From the NCBI GenBank assembly GCA_016647705.1, contig CM028328.1:38416501-38480500 (forward strand): a stretch of DNA of 64,000 nucleotides, read 5' to 3'. Within the stretch, counting starts at the first letter, position 1. Each line of letters begins with the position of its first letter. Below the pieces are notes generated by a model. It saw nothing but the letters and a program-made list of their open reading frames with translations. It had not been told where the DNA came from and did not search any database. Made by a program: the position numbers and the translations under genes. Shown here piece by piece: positions 45,851 through 58,399 of this stretch. The DNA is from Eucommia ulmoides. Its lineage: Eukaryota > Streptophyta > Magnoliopsida > Garryales > Eucommiaceae.

Positions 45851-46458
45851 AATTTGTAATTTATAATTTCTTGATTTATTATCTAATTAGTAGGTTTAAC
45901 CAGTAATTTAATAGTATTTTTAGATCTTCCCGTTATTTTTCCCTTATATTAATTGGAACGCATAATTTGTCGACAAGTCATAAGAAAAGTCGAACCACTT
46001 CTTGCCAACCATCCAAGCCAAGATTGCTTTTGCACGTCATTATGCTAACATCCAAAGCCTCTACTCACTCACTCTCTTTCAATCAATCCTTTCCCTTCTT
46101 TTCCTTTCCGTTAGTTTCACTTTTTCTTTTATTTTCCTTTCCCCATGAATTAGTTTTAGGACGTAAAGTATTACAAAGTGGCCTACTGTCGCGCACATGC
46201 CATACTTGACTTATCAGAAAGAAAATGCCACGTCACTTTTCTGATAACAAAGGGCACTCATTTTTTATTCCTCTATAGCATAGATTTTTCTTACCCAGTC
46301 CAGCTCTTATTAGAATTTTATTTTATTTAAAAAAAAAAAAACACATGAAACTTTTATTTTTGGAGGGGGTTTTCCACAATGTGTCCAGGTTAATTTATAC
46401 TCACTTTAACTAAACATCTCACATGCGATCTTAACGATGCATTCCCCACATTTACCTT
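45851..46458. other. No gene seen
   Basis: Contains a pyrimidine-rich CACTCACTCTCTTTC stretch near 46070 and a short frame of 80 codons without recognisable content. Could be promoter-like, but there is no support. Confidence 0.4.
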
Positions 46459-46574
46459 GTTAATGTAATATATGGACTTAATCTGCATGACCCATTAAGA
46501 CAAAACTCTAACCTTAAGATCTCTCACATAATATAAATACATTTGTTTATGTTACCCACTTCATAATTATCTTA
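46459..46574 (+). repeat. 5' LTR of copia element B (shortened)
   Basis: Starts TGTTAATGTAATATATGG and ends at TATCTTAA before the PBS. Only 116 bases against 165 in the 3' LTR, so about 50 bases are deleted within it. Confidence 0.75.
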
Positions 46575-46575
46575 A

Positions 46576-46590
46576 TATGGTATCAAGGCT
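46576..46590 (+). promoter_or_regulatory. Primer-binding site of copia element B
   Basis: TATGGTATCAAGGCTA contains TGGTATCA, the usual plant copia PBS complementary to initiator methionine tRNA, immediately after the LTR. Confidence 0.8.
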
Positions 46591-47340
46591 AAATCTTTTA
46601 TATACCTGTTCTTTCTAAAATTTTGGCAATCCTGAAGCTTCCTCCCCTACTTTCTTTATTCAGGTCTTCGTCACTACTGTAGGCCTCATCACTGCTTTGG
46701 TTCAACAACCACCACACCATCATCTTCATCTTGCATAGACGAATACAATGCCACCAAAGTCACCGCCACTAGAGTATCCACGTGTCCACATGCACCTCCC
46801 AAAGCCAGTAGTACCACCAAGTCTCGCCTTCTTGGATTTTGGGCTCTACCGCATCAACCGAGGTTTCAAATCCATCACACAATATACCATCGAAACTATC
46901 TCGACGAGACGATTCCAACAACGTACTCATCACCATCCGCTTAGGCACACACCCCCATATGCACAAACAGTGTGTCACTTAAGATCTACGCACCGCCGTC
47001 TTTTTCAGCCAATCTACCTGCCACGTTAACCCTAATAGTCCAGTCAGCACCTGATCAGCACCACCTCAGTTGCCACATTAGCGCCACATCAACTTGCTGA
47101 CTACCACATCACCGCCAGTCAACCAGGCCTCTGCCAAGTCACCGGTTTATTCTAAGGTAACTTTCTTTGACCTGTTCAGGCCTTTTTAAACCGGTTTTCT
47201 ATAAAGTTGGATCGGTTCCTGAGCTTATTTTACGTTTTAATACTATTTTCGGCCTTCGTCTTGTGATTTGAGGCTCACAAAACATACTTCCGTTTATATT
47301 TGTGTGGTCTACGCACAAGTTCACCTCATTCTTTGCGCCG

Positions 47341-48236
47341 ATGGCTGATTCAAACTCACCCTGAGTTATCACTACTGTTCTGGATGAATCTAATTATGTC
47401 GTGTGGGCTGAAGAAATGTCTAGTTTTCTCTGTGGGCGAAAATTGTGGTGTTTCTTGATTGGAGATATTACTAAACCCAAGAAGAAGGATAACGAACATG
47501 CTATAAAATACATTGACCGTCTAGAGGACTGGGATCGAAAAAATCAATAGATTCTCACATGGTTCCGTGCCTTTATCATTCCAGAGATCAAACTTCAATT
47601 TGGTACACTCCAGACAACTAAAGAAGCTTGGGATCTTCTCTAGCACCGCTATACCAAGGCAGACATCTCAAATTGGTATTGCCTTCTTTCGACCCTTCAT
47701 AGCATACGCTAAGAACCTCAGCAAACCATTAATAGTTTCCTGTCTCAGATGACTACCGTATGGAATTAGTTGGCTATCACTAAGCCAACCTAGGAATGCA
47801 CAAAAGATGCCTCCATTCATGGAAAGTACAAAACTGAGACACGCATTATGCAATTCCTGATGGGCTTGAGGGAAGAATTTGGGCTTGTACGAGCTTCAAT
47901 CCTATACTGGGGCGTGATACATTCTCTACACGACGTCATTTCTGATTTACTCAGTGAAGAAACACATATTGCGACATTACAAGGATTACATACAGATGTT
48001 GCCCTTACAGCACCAGTTTCTCCTGCAGTACTAGTTGTTTTTACAACATCAGCTGCCAAAACAAACCCATCCCAGAAGCCCTTATACTATATGTATTGTC
48101 ATTCACAAAGGCATGAATTGCTTAAATATCTTTCTCGCCTATGTAAGGTCTGTAGAGAATTAGGCCACTATCTTGCAGACTACCCTAAACTTCCATTTGG
48201 AAATCAGTCAAATGGGAACCAATATCACTCTTGAGG
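47341..48236 (+). pseudogene. Copia element B gag
   Basis: Starts ATG at 47341 (MADSNSP then a stop). It continues TTVLDESNYVVWAEEMSSFL, GRKLWCFLIGDITKP, IPEIKLQFGTLQTTKEAWDLL, then a frameshifted IRQEPQQTINSFLSQM-like stretch, and MQFLMGLREEFGLVRASIL at 47848. This is the UBN2-type gag of plant copia elements. The CCHC zinc-knuckle region is weak (CKVCRELGHYLADYP near 48147, with the last Cys lost). At least three stops. Confidence 0.8.
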
Positions 48237-51200
48237 CTCTCCCAATTGGTCTTATTCCAAGCCAAAGAATAATGTTGCTACACCAACTTCATCAAGCTCT
48301 CCACCTAATTGGAGTGGTTTATGCACCGCACTTACTAATGCTCAAACTAAAACTGGTAACAACATAGCTATGTCAGCTACACCAGGTATATCTCGATGGT
48401 ATTTTGATTTTGCCTGTTGCAATCACATGACATTTGATGCCTCTATCTTTTTCTCTAAAACCCGTAATGAACATGAACCTACTATTCACACTACCAATGG
48501 ATTAAATATGTTAGCCAGCTACATTTGACATGTTGATAGTTCTCATTTATCTCTCCCTTATATATATTTGGTCCCTAATATTATGCTTAACCCTATATCT
48601 ATTAGACAACTATGTGATCTTGGATTTGATTTATATTTTTCTTCTACTGATTGTCGTGTACAGGACCCTCAGATAGGAAAACTCCTTGGAACCGGTCGTA
48701 AAGTTGGATGTCTCTTTGAGTTCACTTACCTCCAAATCCCATCCTCATTATCACTAAACCAATCAGCTGCATCTATCCTAACACTCTCGCCCGTGGAATT
48801 GTGGCACTCTCGATTAGGTCACACTTTATCCAGTAGTCTTTGTTCTCTTATTTCTAGTGGTTAGTTAGGCTCATTTCAACATAAGTCTTTTCATTGTATT
48901 CATTATCAACTTGTAAAACGAACAATTTTACTTTTTAATGAGAGTCAGATTGTTTTTCTTGTACCTTTTGATTTACTACATTCTGATGTTTGTGAGCTTT
49001 CTCCTCATGCAACAATGGGTGGTGCTCGCTATTTTGTTATATTTGTGGATGACTATTCTCAATATACATGGTTGTTTCCTATGAAAAACAGATTTGAGAT
49101 TTTTCAAATATATTCGAATTTTTCTTCTATGGTTCAAACTCAATTATCTTGGAATATCAAAGTTTTTTACTCAGATAATGCAATGTAATGTAAAGATCGT
49201 GCTTTTTCTAATCCTATTTCACAAAAATGGTACGCTTCCCCATCACTCGTGTCCTGGAACCTCCCAATAAAATGGACGAGCCGAATGCAAATATAGACAC
49301 ATTCTTGACACTGTTCGTGCTCTACTCATTTCTTCATCATATCCTGAGTGTTTCTGAGGTAATGTTTAGTTAACCGCAATATACATAATCAACCGTGTCC
49401 CCTCCGCCACAATCCAGAATTAGTCCCTATTCGAGCGCCTTTTCGGTAAACCTCTTGATTACTTACTTTGAACTCAAAGTCTTTGGTTGTGCTTGTTTTG
49501 TTTTTCTAAAATCATATGAACACAACAAACTGGAACTAATGGCTCACCTGTGTTGCTTTATTGGATAAGGTATTGAACATAAAAGGTATCAGTTCTAGGA
49601 TCCTATTTCCAAAACTTTTCGCATATCTCCTCATGTTATTTTTTGGGAACATCAAATGTTTTCTTCCTTACGATCATTTGACATTTCAACCATCACTAGC
49701 TCCAGATTTTCCTTACTGATCTATCTATTGAGTTATATCTTGAGGATCCAGTTTCAGGTACTATTGAGTCCACTTCAAAATTACCAGCTCATCTTACCTC
49801 TTCAGTTCTAGAACCGCTAGCAGACCTCACCTTTCCAGACCTAGCTCTAACTATAGAACTACCAGCTGACCTTACCCCATCCGACTCAATCAGCCGTTCC
49901 CGAGGATATTCCTATGCCTGATGAGTCTGCACCAACTCTCTAAGAGCCATCCTCCAGATCACTCCCGCAGATCTATTGGGGTAACTCATCGTCCCTTTCA
50001 TCTCACTAATTATCATTGTTTTTCACTATACTTTATTTCCATGAGCCTTAATCCTATAAGGAGGCTAGTACTAATCCTTTATGGTAGAAAGTAATGGACG
50101 AAGAACTTCAGGCCCTAACCAAAACTCATACTTGGGATATTATTGATTTGGCCCTTGGAAAAATTCTTATTAGGTGCAAATGGGTGTTTAAGATCAAGAC
50201 ACTTTCTGATGGATCTGTTGAACGATATAAAACCTTACTTTTTGCCAAGGGATTTGCTCAAGAATATGCCATTGATTATGAAAATACATTTGCTTCAGCG
50301 GCGAGCTCACATCTGTCCGTACACTTTTTGTTGTTGTCGTCATTCAAAAATGAACTCTATTTAAAATGAATGTCAAAAATGCATTTATCAGTGGTGATCT
50401 TCTCGAGGAAGTCTATATGCACACCCCTCCCGACCTAGCTGTCCCTCAAAATAAAGTTTGTTGCCTTCGTCGTGCCCTATATAGTTTGAAACAAGTTCTA
50501 CATGTCTGGTTCGCCAAATTTAGCACTACCATTCATCAATTTAAGTTCACACCAAGTGATCATGATTCAGATCTGTTTATTCGCCACACTATCAATGATA
50601 TTATTCTTATTTTATTGTACATGGATGACATAGTTATTACTGGAGATGATCTATGCGTTATTTCTGAACTTAAATAGTTTCAAAGTAGACAATTCGAGAT
50701 GAAAGATGTTGGCATGCTCACTTATTTTCTTAGCCTCAAAGTCTCATTAGGTTCAAATGGATATTTTCTCTCTTAGGCAAAATATGCCTCGGATCTACTT
50801 TCCAAGGCTGGAATCACTGACTCAACTACTGCCACTACTCTTCTCGAGCCGAACATCATACTTACTCCACCCGATGGTTCACCTCTTCTGGATGCTACTC
50901 TATATTGCCAACTGGTTAGAAGTCTGGTATACATCATTGTCACTCGCCCCGACATTACCCATGTTCTCCATCAAGTCAGCCAGTTCTTATCCGCTCCTCA
51001 AACCACTCATTACTCGATTGTTCTTTGTATCCTTTGGTATGTCAAGGGTACTTTATTTCAGGGACTTCATTTCTCAGTTCAGTCTGCTCCTATCTTACAA
51101 GCTTATTTTGATGTCGATTGGGTCGACGACCCTATTGACAGACGTTCAACCACTAGTTACTGTTGTTTCTTGGGTAATTATCTTATTTCATGGTATAGTA

Positions 51201-51571
51201 AGAAAAAAACTGTGGTTGCTCATTCCAGCACTGAAGCTGAATATCGTGCCATGACTGATGCAACTCAAGAATTTTTCTGGCTTCAATAGCTACTCACTAA
51301 CATAGGCATCTCTTCTCCTATTGTCACTACCCTATAATGTGAGAATAGGAGTATTATTTAGATCGCCCACAATAATATCTTTCACAAGCGTACAAAATGC
51401 ATCGAGACTGATTGTCACTTCATCCGTCATCACATTCTCCAGAATATGATTCGTCTACAATCCGTTAGTTCAACCAATCCAACAGTAGACATTTTCACTA
51501 AGGCTCATTCACCCAAACACTTTCACTCTCGAGTTTTCAAATTCAAGTTCACCTCTCACTTATCATCTTAA
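48237..51571 (+). pseudogene. Copia element B pol (protease, integrase, RT, RNase H)
   Basis: Protease SRWYFDFACCNHMTFD at 48392, with DFA where DSG is expected. GAG-pre-integrase NIMLNPISIRQLCDL then LWHSRLGHTLS (48799). Integrase core SPHATMGGARYFVIFVDDYS (49001). RT MDEELQALTKTHTWDI (50094), MNVKNAFISGDLLEEVYM (50366), with box LLYMDDIVITGDD intact (50616). FEMKDVGMLTYFLSL, then SLVYIIVTRPDITHVLHQVSQ follow near 50690-50990. RNase H has YFDVDWVDDPIDRRSTTSY (51101) and VAHSSTEAEYRAM (51219). The frame ends at TAA 51569-51571. Stops and frameshifts separate the pieces. Domain order PR-INT-RT-RH defines Ty1/copia. Confidence 0.9.
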
Positions 51572-51584
51572 GTTTGAGGGAAAT

Positions 51585-51749
51585 GGTAATGTAATATATG
51601 GGCTTGGCCTAGTTGGCCTATTAGGGTAAAATCCTAACCCTAGGCTTTCCCACTTCTCATATAAATAGTTGTATATATCATTGTATTCTGCGTAACTTTT
51701 TCATAATATCAATACAGTGTTCATGTTCTCTACTTTTCAATTATCTTAA
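51585..51749 (+). repeat. 3' LTR of copia element B
   Basis: TGGTAATGTAATATATGGGC to about ATTATCTTAAT. A purine-rich tract precedes it directly, and a TATAAATAG at 51660 is a fair TATA box. Confidence 0.75.
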
Positions 51750-52382
51750 TAGATTGGTGTATTCAAAATTTAATTCCCGAATTCTTTCCTAGAATAATTG
51801 AACCATGATTGAGAAATTTATGAATTTTTCATGGGTCATTTTATAAAGTATATTTTTTCCTATACGTACACATTTTATTTTTTTAACAAATAAATTACCG
51901 GGCGAACCAATTATGTCATCAAAATTTACTTTGTAACACTATTTTGTCTTTCAGATTTTTAAACATTGAAGTGAAGTTTTTATTTCAATTTTATCCATTA
52001 TTTGAATTTCTCAAGTTTCCGTGGACTACAATGCCCAAACAAATATCGGTTGTTAAGATCTCGGAGATTTCTCATTTGGATATTTGGTGCCGGTTGCCTT
52101 ATTTATACATGTAGTATTAAACAGTGAAAATTCCATATATAGTATGTTGAATTCGAAATTTACATTTATATCAATTATCATTTGATGCTTACTACCAGCT
52201 CTCAATTTGGCGTAAATTTAGTGTAAAAATTACCTAATGAATTTAATTTATTTATTTTTTGCACCGATTAATCCTACTGTCATTTCGTGAACTAATTTGT
52301 CTCTATCAATTAATTATTACTTTCCATACATATTATCACCTTTAAAAACACGGAACAAAATATGCTAATAAAATATTGAGAT
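51750..52382. other. No gene seen
   Basis: AT-rich. Could be the eroded leader of the next copia remnant, but no LTR or PBS was recognised. Confidence 0.4.
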
Positions 52383-53200
52383 ATGTCGACTAATGTGAAT
52401 ACACCAAATGTGTCGGTGGATGGAGCGTCGAATACATCAGCTGTGACTACTCATATATCTCATTTTAAGAGATGGCAACAAAAAATGTTGTTTTGTTTAA
52501 CAACATTAAATCTTGTTAGAATCCAACGAGAGGATGCTTTGTCCATGCAAACTAGGGAAGGTGAGACACAAACCACGATTGAAATGGAAGCTTGGAAACA
52601 TGATGATATGCTGTGCGAAAATTATATTTTGAATGGATTGAATAAAACATTTTAAAGTGTATATTTTTTCAGTTAAAACATCGAAATAGTTGTGGCAAAC
52701 ACTTAAAAGAAATATAAAATAGAGGATGCTAGTACTAAGAAGTTTGTAGTTGAAAAATTCTTAGACTATAAAATGATGGATTTAAAAATAGTAGTGGGGT
52801 CAGGCTGAGAACTTCAATTGATTTTGTATGATATTTATGTGGAGGCAATGACCCTAATTGAATCATTCCAAGTGGCAACTATTATTGAACAATTACCTTC
52901 TTCTTGGCGTGACTTCAAGAATCATCTTAAACATAAATGTAAACAGATCAGTTTTGAAGATATTCTCTTAAAATTGAGAATAGATGAAGAACTTCTTGTT
53001 GCTAAAAAATGAGTGGATTTCTGAACTATGGAATGTATTGGTAATGTGGTGGAGTCTCGAAGGATTGAGAAAAAAAAATTATGATTTAAGCCCTCAAGTC
53101 ATGGATTTAATGGGGCTTTGAATATAAATTTCAAAGGAAACTATTATATTTATGGCAAGTTAGGACATCATGCTCAATAATTCACGAAAGAGTTTGACAA
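52383..53200 (+). pseudogene. Copia element C gag fragment
   Basis: The frame 52383-52655 reads ISHFKRWQQKMLFCLTTLNL, EAWKHDDMLCENYILNGL. After stops it continues YKIEDASTKKFVVEKFLDYKM (52713), then VEAMTLIESFQVATIIEQLP and SSWRDFKNHLKHK (52842-52935), then LRIDEELL. This is a UBN2-type copia gag of a different subfamily from elements A and B. At about 53140 NYYIYGKLGHHAQ resembles the CCHC zinc knuckle with Cys residues replaced. No protease, integrase or RT follows. Confidence 0.8.
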
Positions 53201-53427
53201 TAAAACCTCATAAGCCAATCTATCATGCTAACGTGACAAACGTGGATAACCTTTCTTATAAGATTAATAAAATGCATCTTTAAGTTTAATGGATGTTGTA
53301 CATTATGTGATATGACAATATTAATAGCAAATATAATAAAAAAGAGTATTTTATTTTATTATTGAGCATTTAAATGTTTGGTATGCTAAATTAAGACATC
53401 ATTTACTAATTAACTTGGGCTAGTAGA

Positions 53428-53430
<3 letters not shown>

Positions 53431-53518
<88 letters not shown>
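53431..53518. repeat. Compound microsatellite (TG)n(TA)n(GA)n
   Basis: About 17 TG units, then about 12 TA units, then about 15 GA units, without interruption, a likely length-variable locus. Confidence 0.97.
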
Positions 53519-53522
<4 letters not shown>

Positions 53523-54399
53523 ACAAACACACACACGCACACGTATATTATGGAAATAAAAATTTTGAGTCATAATTGTATGGAGTCAAATATGACACAA
53601 AAATATTTTATTGATCGAAAAAGGTACACAAAATTAATTTCAACTGATAAACATGAGAATTGAGTGTAATGTCAAATTGATGCAAACATCCTCTCATTTA
53701 ATTGAAAGAATTGTGAAATCTCTAAACTTATTTATGCAATTTAGATGAGGAAAAATTATTTCAATAGTTATATATATAATTCAAGAACTTATGGGGGAAT
53801 ATGTAGTGCATAAGAGGTTGAACAAGTCATCTTGAATATATTTTTGGATAAATACTTAAAAAAATATTGTGATGTGTCTTGATGAATAGGTGATTCTTGA
53901 TTCTTAAAAATTAAAGGATTTTTTAATATAGGCCCCAAGGCCCAACACTAATTCCACTATATCCCCACTACTCATTTTAATTTAGGCAAAACCCTATTTT
54001 ATTAATGTGTGCTCAATCCTTGAAAAGGCGCGTGAGTAAATAGGCTACATTTTTCTTTTCTCTCTCTCTCTTGTGGGCCCCACATCCCCCTCTCTCTCTC
54101 CACTTTATTCTCTATCTCACACACATTCTCTCTCCTATCTTTTTATCTCTCTATATTTTTTTTTATTCTTTTTTTTTTCTTCTTTTTCCTCCTTTTTTTT
54201 TCTGTTCTTTTATTTTTATATTTTTTATATTTTTTTCTTTTATTTTTTTCAAAATAAAATAAAAATAATATAAATTCTAATAAACAAATAAAATTTTCAA
54301 AATAAAATAAAAATATAAAAACAAATGTTACTACATAACAATTATCATCGTGTTTAATATGTAATATATACTGTACAACAATAATTGTACTAAAAGGAT

Positions 54400-55270
54400 T
54401 AATTATTGTACAACAATAACAATATTTTATAGGATTGATTTTGATTTTACTTCAAAAATGAGTTTTGATTTTGCTTCATTGATAACAAAAATGTGTTTTT
54501 ATTACTTATAGAACATATGGTACTAATCACTTCAAGAAAGTTACTATACAGTAACTATTAACATTTTGTATTCAATTTTTGTGTAAAGCCAATAATTATT
54601 TACGATTGATTACTTTACAGCAACAATTGTAATGAAGAATTAATTTTGCAAAAAAAAAAAATAGATTTGAATTTTGCTTCGTTGATAATGAAAATGTACT
54701 TTTATAATCTCCAAAACAAATGTTACTGCATAGCAACTAACACCAAATTCGCCACCACAAAAGTTATTGTACATTAATTATTAATATTTGAGTTCAATTT
54801 TTGTGTAAAGTAATATAATTATTTGTGATTAATTATTGTGCATCAACAATGGTAATGAAGGATTGACTTTGTAAAAAAGTTGGATCTGTATGTATAATCA
54901 CATAATGTTTGTTGTGCAACAATATTTTGAAAGAGTTTAGGTAAACTGTTATTGTACAGTAATAATTGGTAAAATGACACAATATATGTAGAAACATGTT
55001 TTGCATGTAAAATGGCATTGATAGTATTACTCGTACTTTGGAACTTTTCTATACTGTAATTTTTGTGAAAAATTATTGTACATTAATATTTGGCAAAAAG
55101 GTTAATGTACAGTAAAATTTTCTACAAAACCAATCTCTTCTTACCATTATTATTGTACATTAATTAATCACAAATAATTGTATATTTTACACAAAAATTA
55201 AACACAAACATTAATAGTTACTATACAATAACGTTTGATAATTGTTGTATGATTATTACTGTACAATAAG
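54400..55270. repeat. Array of TTATTGTACAATAA-type palindromes
   Basis: The centre of the inverted-repeat element holds about ten palindromic words, for example ATTATTGTACAACAATAA (54408), GTTACTATACAGTAAC (54540), TTATTGTACAGTAATAA (54950), ATTATTGTACATTAAT (55072 and 55157), GTTACTATACAATAAC (55218) and ATTACTGTACAATAAG (55256). They are spread at 60-110 base intervals. Confidence 0.75.
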
Positions 55271-55546
55271 TATTAAACATTGAACGCAAAGAAAAAGAAA
55301 GTTGTTATGCAGTAATATTTGCTATGTATGTAGTAAAGACTTATTTTCACTATCAATAAAGCACTACATATCAATCACACCAATACGATTTATAGACACG
55401 ATATTTTAACCATTTTCCTCACAAATTTTTAATTTTATATTGAAATTTACGTTAGTTATTTTATTTTACTTTGAAAAAAAATAGAAAAATGGAAAGAAAA
55501 GGGGAAAAGAAGAAGAAAAATAAGGAAGAAAAAAAAAAGAATAAAG

Positions 55547-55656
<110 letters not shown>

Positions 55657-56199
55657 ATAGTGAGAAACAAGAAAGAGAAAGAGAGAAATAGAGGTGGGGC
55701 CTACTGGAGGAGAGATGAGAGAGTGTGAGAGAGATAATAAAGTGGAAAGAGAGAGAGAGAGAAGAGACAATGAGATAAGAGAGAAAATGCAAGATATTGA
55801 GAGAGAGAGAGAGAGAGAAGGAGGTGAGACCCACTCAATGGAGAGAAAAAAAAAGGATATGAATTGGAAAGACGGGCGCGTGTGTTTTTTGCATGAGGTT
55901 TTCTTAAATGAAAAATAATGTTTAGGTGTTTCATGGTATTGAGCCATGGTTCATGGGGCCCATTTTAAATTATTATTTAAAAATGGGTCTTCTTTTAAAA
56001 AAATCCAAAATTAAATTATAATTGAGAATGTGTATATGAACGAAATTATTAAATCATGGAGTACATGATTCTTGTACATATACAATCTACGTAGTACTAA
56101 GAAAGTTAAGTTCTTTTAAATGAGCAAATAATACTACATCTAGTGGTATCCAAGACTAAGTATCTTAAGAATAAATTAAGCCTAGATGAAATAAGAAAA

Positions 56200-56417
56200 T
56201 ATAAAAGTAGTTCCAAAGAATTTGTAGTTTTATGGCAATGAAGAAAGTTTGTTAACTTAATGACTTATTGATGGGGCACAAAGTTATGTATAATGGTAAG
56301 TCTCAATATATACATCGAAGACACAATACCATTAGGCATTTAATCTCAAAATGAGGTTTTCAAAATTGACTTTAGTAAGTCGAAAGATAATATTGTGGAT
56401 CCGTTGACGAAAGGTTA

Positions 56418-56469
<52 letters not shown>

Positions 56470-56580
56470 TTAACTGATCAATGAGTGGAATGAGGCTAAG
56501 CCTATAACAAAATAGTCACCATAATGGCAACCCAACCTACTTAACTTGAGATCCCATGATCTAGGTTAAAAGGGACAAAC
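56200..56580 (+). pseudogene. Copia element C, end of RNase H
   Basis: MYNGKSQYIHRRHNTIRHLIS from about 56288, then (frame shifted) VFKIDFSKSKDNIVDPLTKG to 56416. This is the C-terminal signature of copia RNase H. A (GA)n run follows, then a further MATQPTYLT-like tail near 56524. It belongs with the gag at 52383. Protease, integrase and RT are missing between them, so the element lost its middle besides receiving the inverted-repeat element. Confidence 0.7.
56424..56465. repeat. (GA)n microsatellite
   Basis: About 20 units of GA inside the copia C remnant. Confidence 0.95.
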
Positions 56581-57724
56581 AAATTATGAAGGTGACTGCG
56601 TGTATCACTGCATATAGTTAATATCTATTACCCATTCATAAAATGAAACAGTGATGATTGAAATATGTGTGATGATTTATAGAACTTGATATTATCAAGA
56701 ACAATATTAGAGAATATATTTTTAAAGAGATCATCGATATGATTGTGAACCAAGCTGGTTCCATGAGAATAAAAAGCCTAAATCCTATAGAGTACTCATG
56801 AAACAACCAAGGTCTTTAGGGACAAAATAAATGCAACCATAGAACGAATAGTGTCCTGAGGCTTTGATTTTGTGAGATTAATTAAGTTTATTATGATTGA
56901 GGCATCTCATTTCGCGTTGAGAGATGAAATGGACGTTGTTTCTATTAGGCAAACATGGATAGATGAAATGTACCCCAATCATAGACTGGGGTAGAGACTG
57001 GATAAGTTTCGTTGGGGAATCTGACACTTCCTATTGTGTGATTCATGATTATCGACAGTGTAAAGTATGCCCCAGCCTACGAGCTGGGGAGGAGACTAAT
57101 TTGCTACATGATTGTGATGCTAAATTAGTTTGTCTCGCTAATCCCCAAATATAACAGACTGACAGGTTCATTATTTTTTTTGTTTCTGAATTTAGTATCT
57201 TAGGTGTTTTCTAGTTGGTGCAACCTCTTGGTTGTGTAATTTTGTATATTGTATCTAATCATGACTAATTGCCTATGTTGTCAAGGCTAGCAGCTCATTT
57301 GTTGTTTCTTTATAGAGTTTTGGATGTCATCTTTCATTACACTGGATTCATAGTGTAACTTCATTTTGATGTTTCTCTTAAGTGATATGGGTTTGCAAAT
57401 TTTGGTTTAGCACATTTATAGCGGCGGGAGTTTTCAACTCGATTTTCCTGATTATACCTTAGTTTAAGCAATAAATGACACACACTTATACTAAAGAAGG
57501 TAGAATTGTAACCATTGCTCTCAGAGGAATGAATTTAATCCCTTGCCACCTAATGACCGGAAAATGGTAGATCATTGGAGATTAGTCATGGCCGCTCATG
57601 ATTGTCTCTGTAGAATAAAGGCAGCGGTGAGTCCGATATGTCTTCTAAAAGTCATGTATAAATCTTAGTAATTCCAACTTTTCTCTCGAGTGGAAATCCT
57701 AATGATAAAACCTTAAATTTTCTA
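56581..57724. other. No gene seen; probable 3' remains of copia element C
   Basis: Non-coding. Contains the inverted pair CCCCAATCATAGACTGGGG (56973) and GCCCCAGCCTACGAGCTGGGG (57069), two short hairpins about 100 bases apart. No LTR end was recognised. Confidence 0.4.
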
Positions 57725-58320
57725 TCTAGATGTCATTATGTATAGCCATGGGTTCTTGAGGCAATGGTGGTCTTCGTTCTTCCCATTCTCGTGGGAAAGA
57801 TAAGGCCCCTGAGACCTCGATTAGAGGGAGTGCCTTGAAGCGCTCCCGAGGTTGACCAAGGATATCGGCACTCAGGATTTCTGATGGCATGCCTACCCTT
57901 TCAACTTCTACTGCTGAGGAGACCTTTAGAGCATCTAGACTCGATGACTCGATGATGACCATCTATTCAGGGGCCATACCAACAAAGGCGAGGAGTAGAG
58001 CGCGTATTCAAAATAATAGCTTAGTGCTTTAGTTGATCTTCAACTTTCCAGCTATAGAGAACCCGGAGTTGAGGGATCAGTGCTATCGTGTCCTATTGCT
58101 TCTATTCTTTGGTGGGACTTCCCTGGCTTCTTTATTTGGCAATTGGGAAATCTTCATCTACGAATGGTCTTCATCTCTTGTCAAACGGTCCATCCTAGAG
58201 GTAACTTTACAATGTACCACACTTGTTTCGTGGTTGAAAGACTGGCGTCATATGGTGCGTGGTGATTTTATTATTCTATAGGCTATTGATGAATTTGGAT
58301 CACATGATAGTGTCCAATAA
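57725..58320 (+). pseudogene. Unidentified coding-like remnant
   Basis: On the plus strand 57750-58030 reads GGLRSSHSRGKDKAPETS, then KRSRG, a stop, then TLSTSTAEETFRASRLDD. An open frame 58033-58281 follows with a more hydrophobic stretch (ENPELRDQCYRVLLLLFF, then SLVKRSILEVTLQCTTLVSW). The run-on through one or two stops and the polar-then-structured composition suggest a decayed protein of a Tat/Ogre-like element, as it sits just before an LTR-like block. The family was not recognised. The opposite-strand frame at 57726-57962 is taken as its shadow. Confidence 0.3.
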
Positions 58321-58399
58321 GGTTGCATTCTTGGTGGCGAGAGTTATGAAAATTTGTGGTGCCGTGTACAGTTAGTTCAGTTATGACTGTTGGTGTACC

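Larger units (their letters stand above)
46459..51749 (+). mobile_element. Ty1/copia element B, complete outline
   Basis: 5' LTR 46459-46574, PBS TATGGTATCAAGGC at 46576, leader to 47340, gag-pol pseudogene 47341-51571, polypurine TTTGAGGGAAA at 51574 and 3' LTR 51585-51749. About 5.3 kb, plus strand. It is closely related to element A, with the same leader style, protease oddity and domain spacing. No target duplication was recognised. Confidence 0.85.

Noticed and set aside
46748..47029. 93-codon frame, Pro/His/Arg-rich, with possible start context
   Set aside because: It is in the leader of copia element B ahead of the gag ATG and matches leader repeats of element A, not a protein family.
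54071..54273. Hydrophobic frames resembling membrane proteins
   Set aside because: Pyrimidine-rich arm of the inverted-repeat element; same in the right arm at 55456-55947, where AT and GA microsatellites create Ile-Tyr and Leu-Ser runs.
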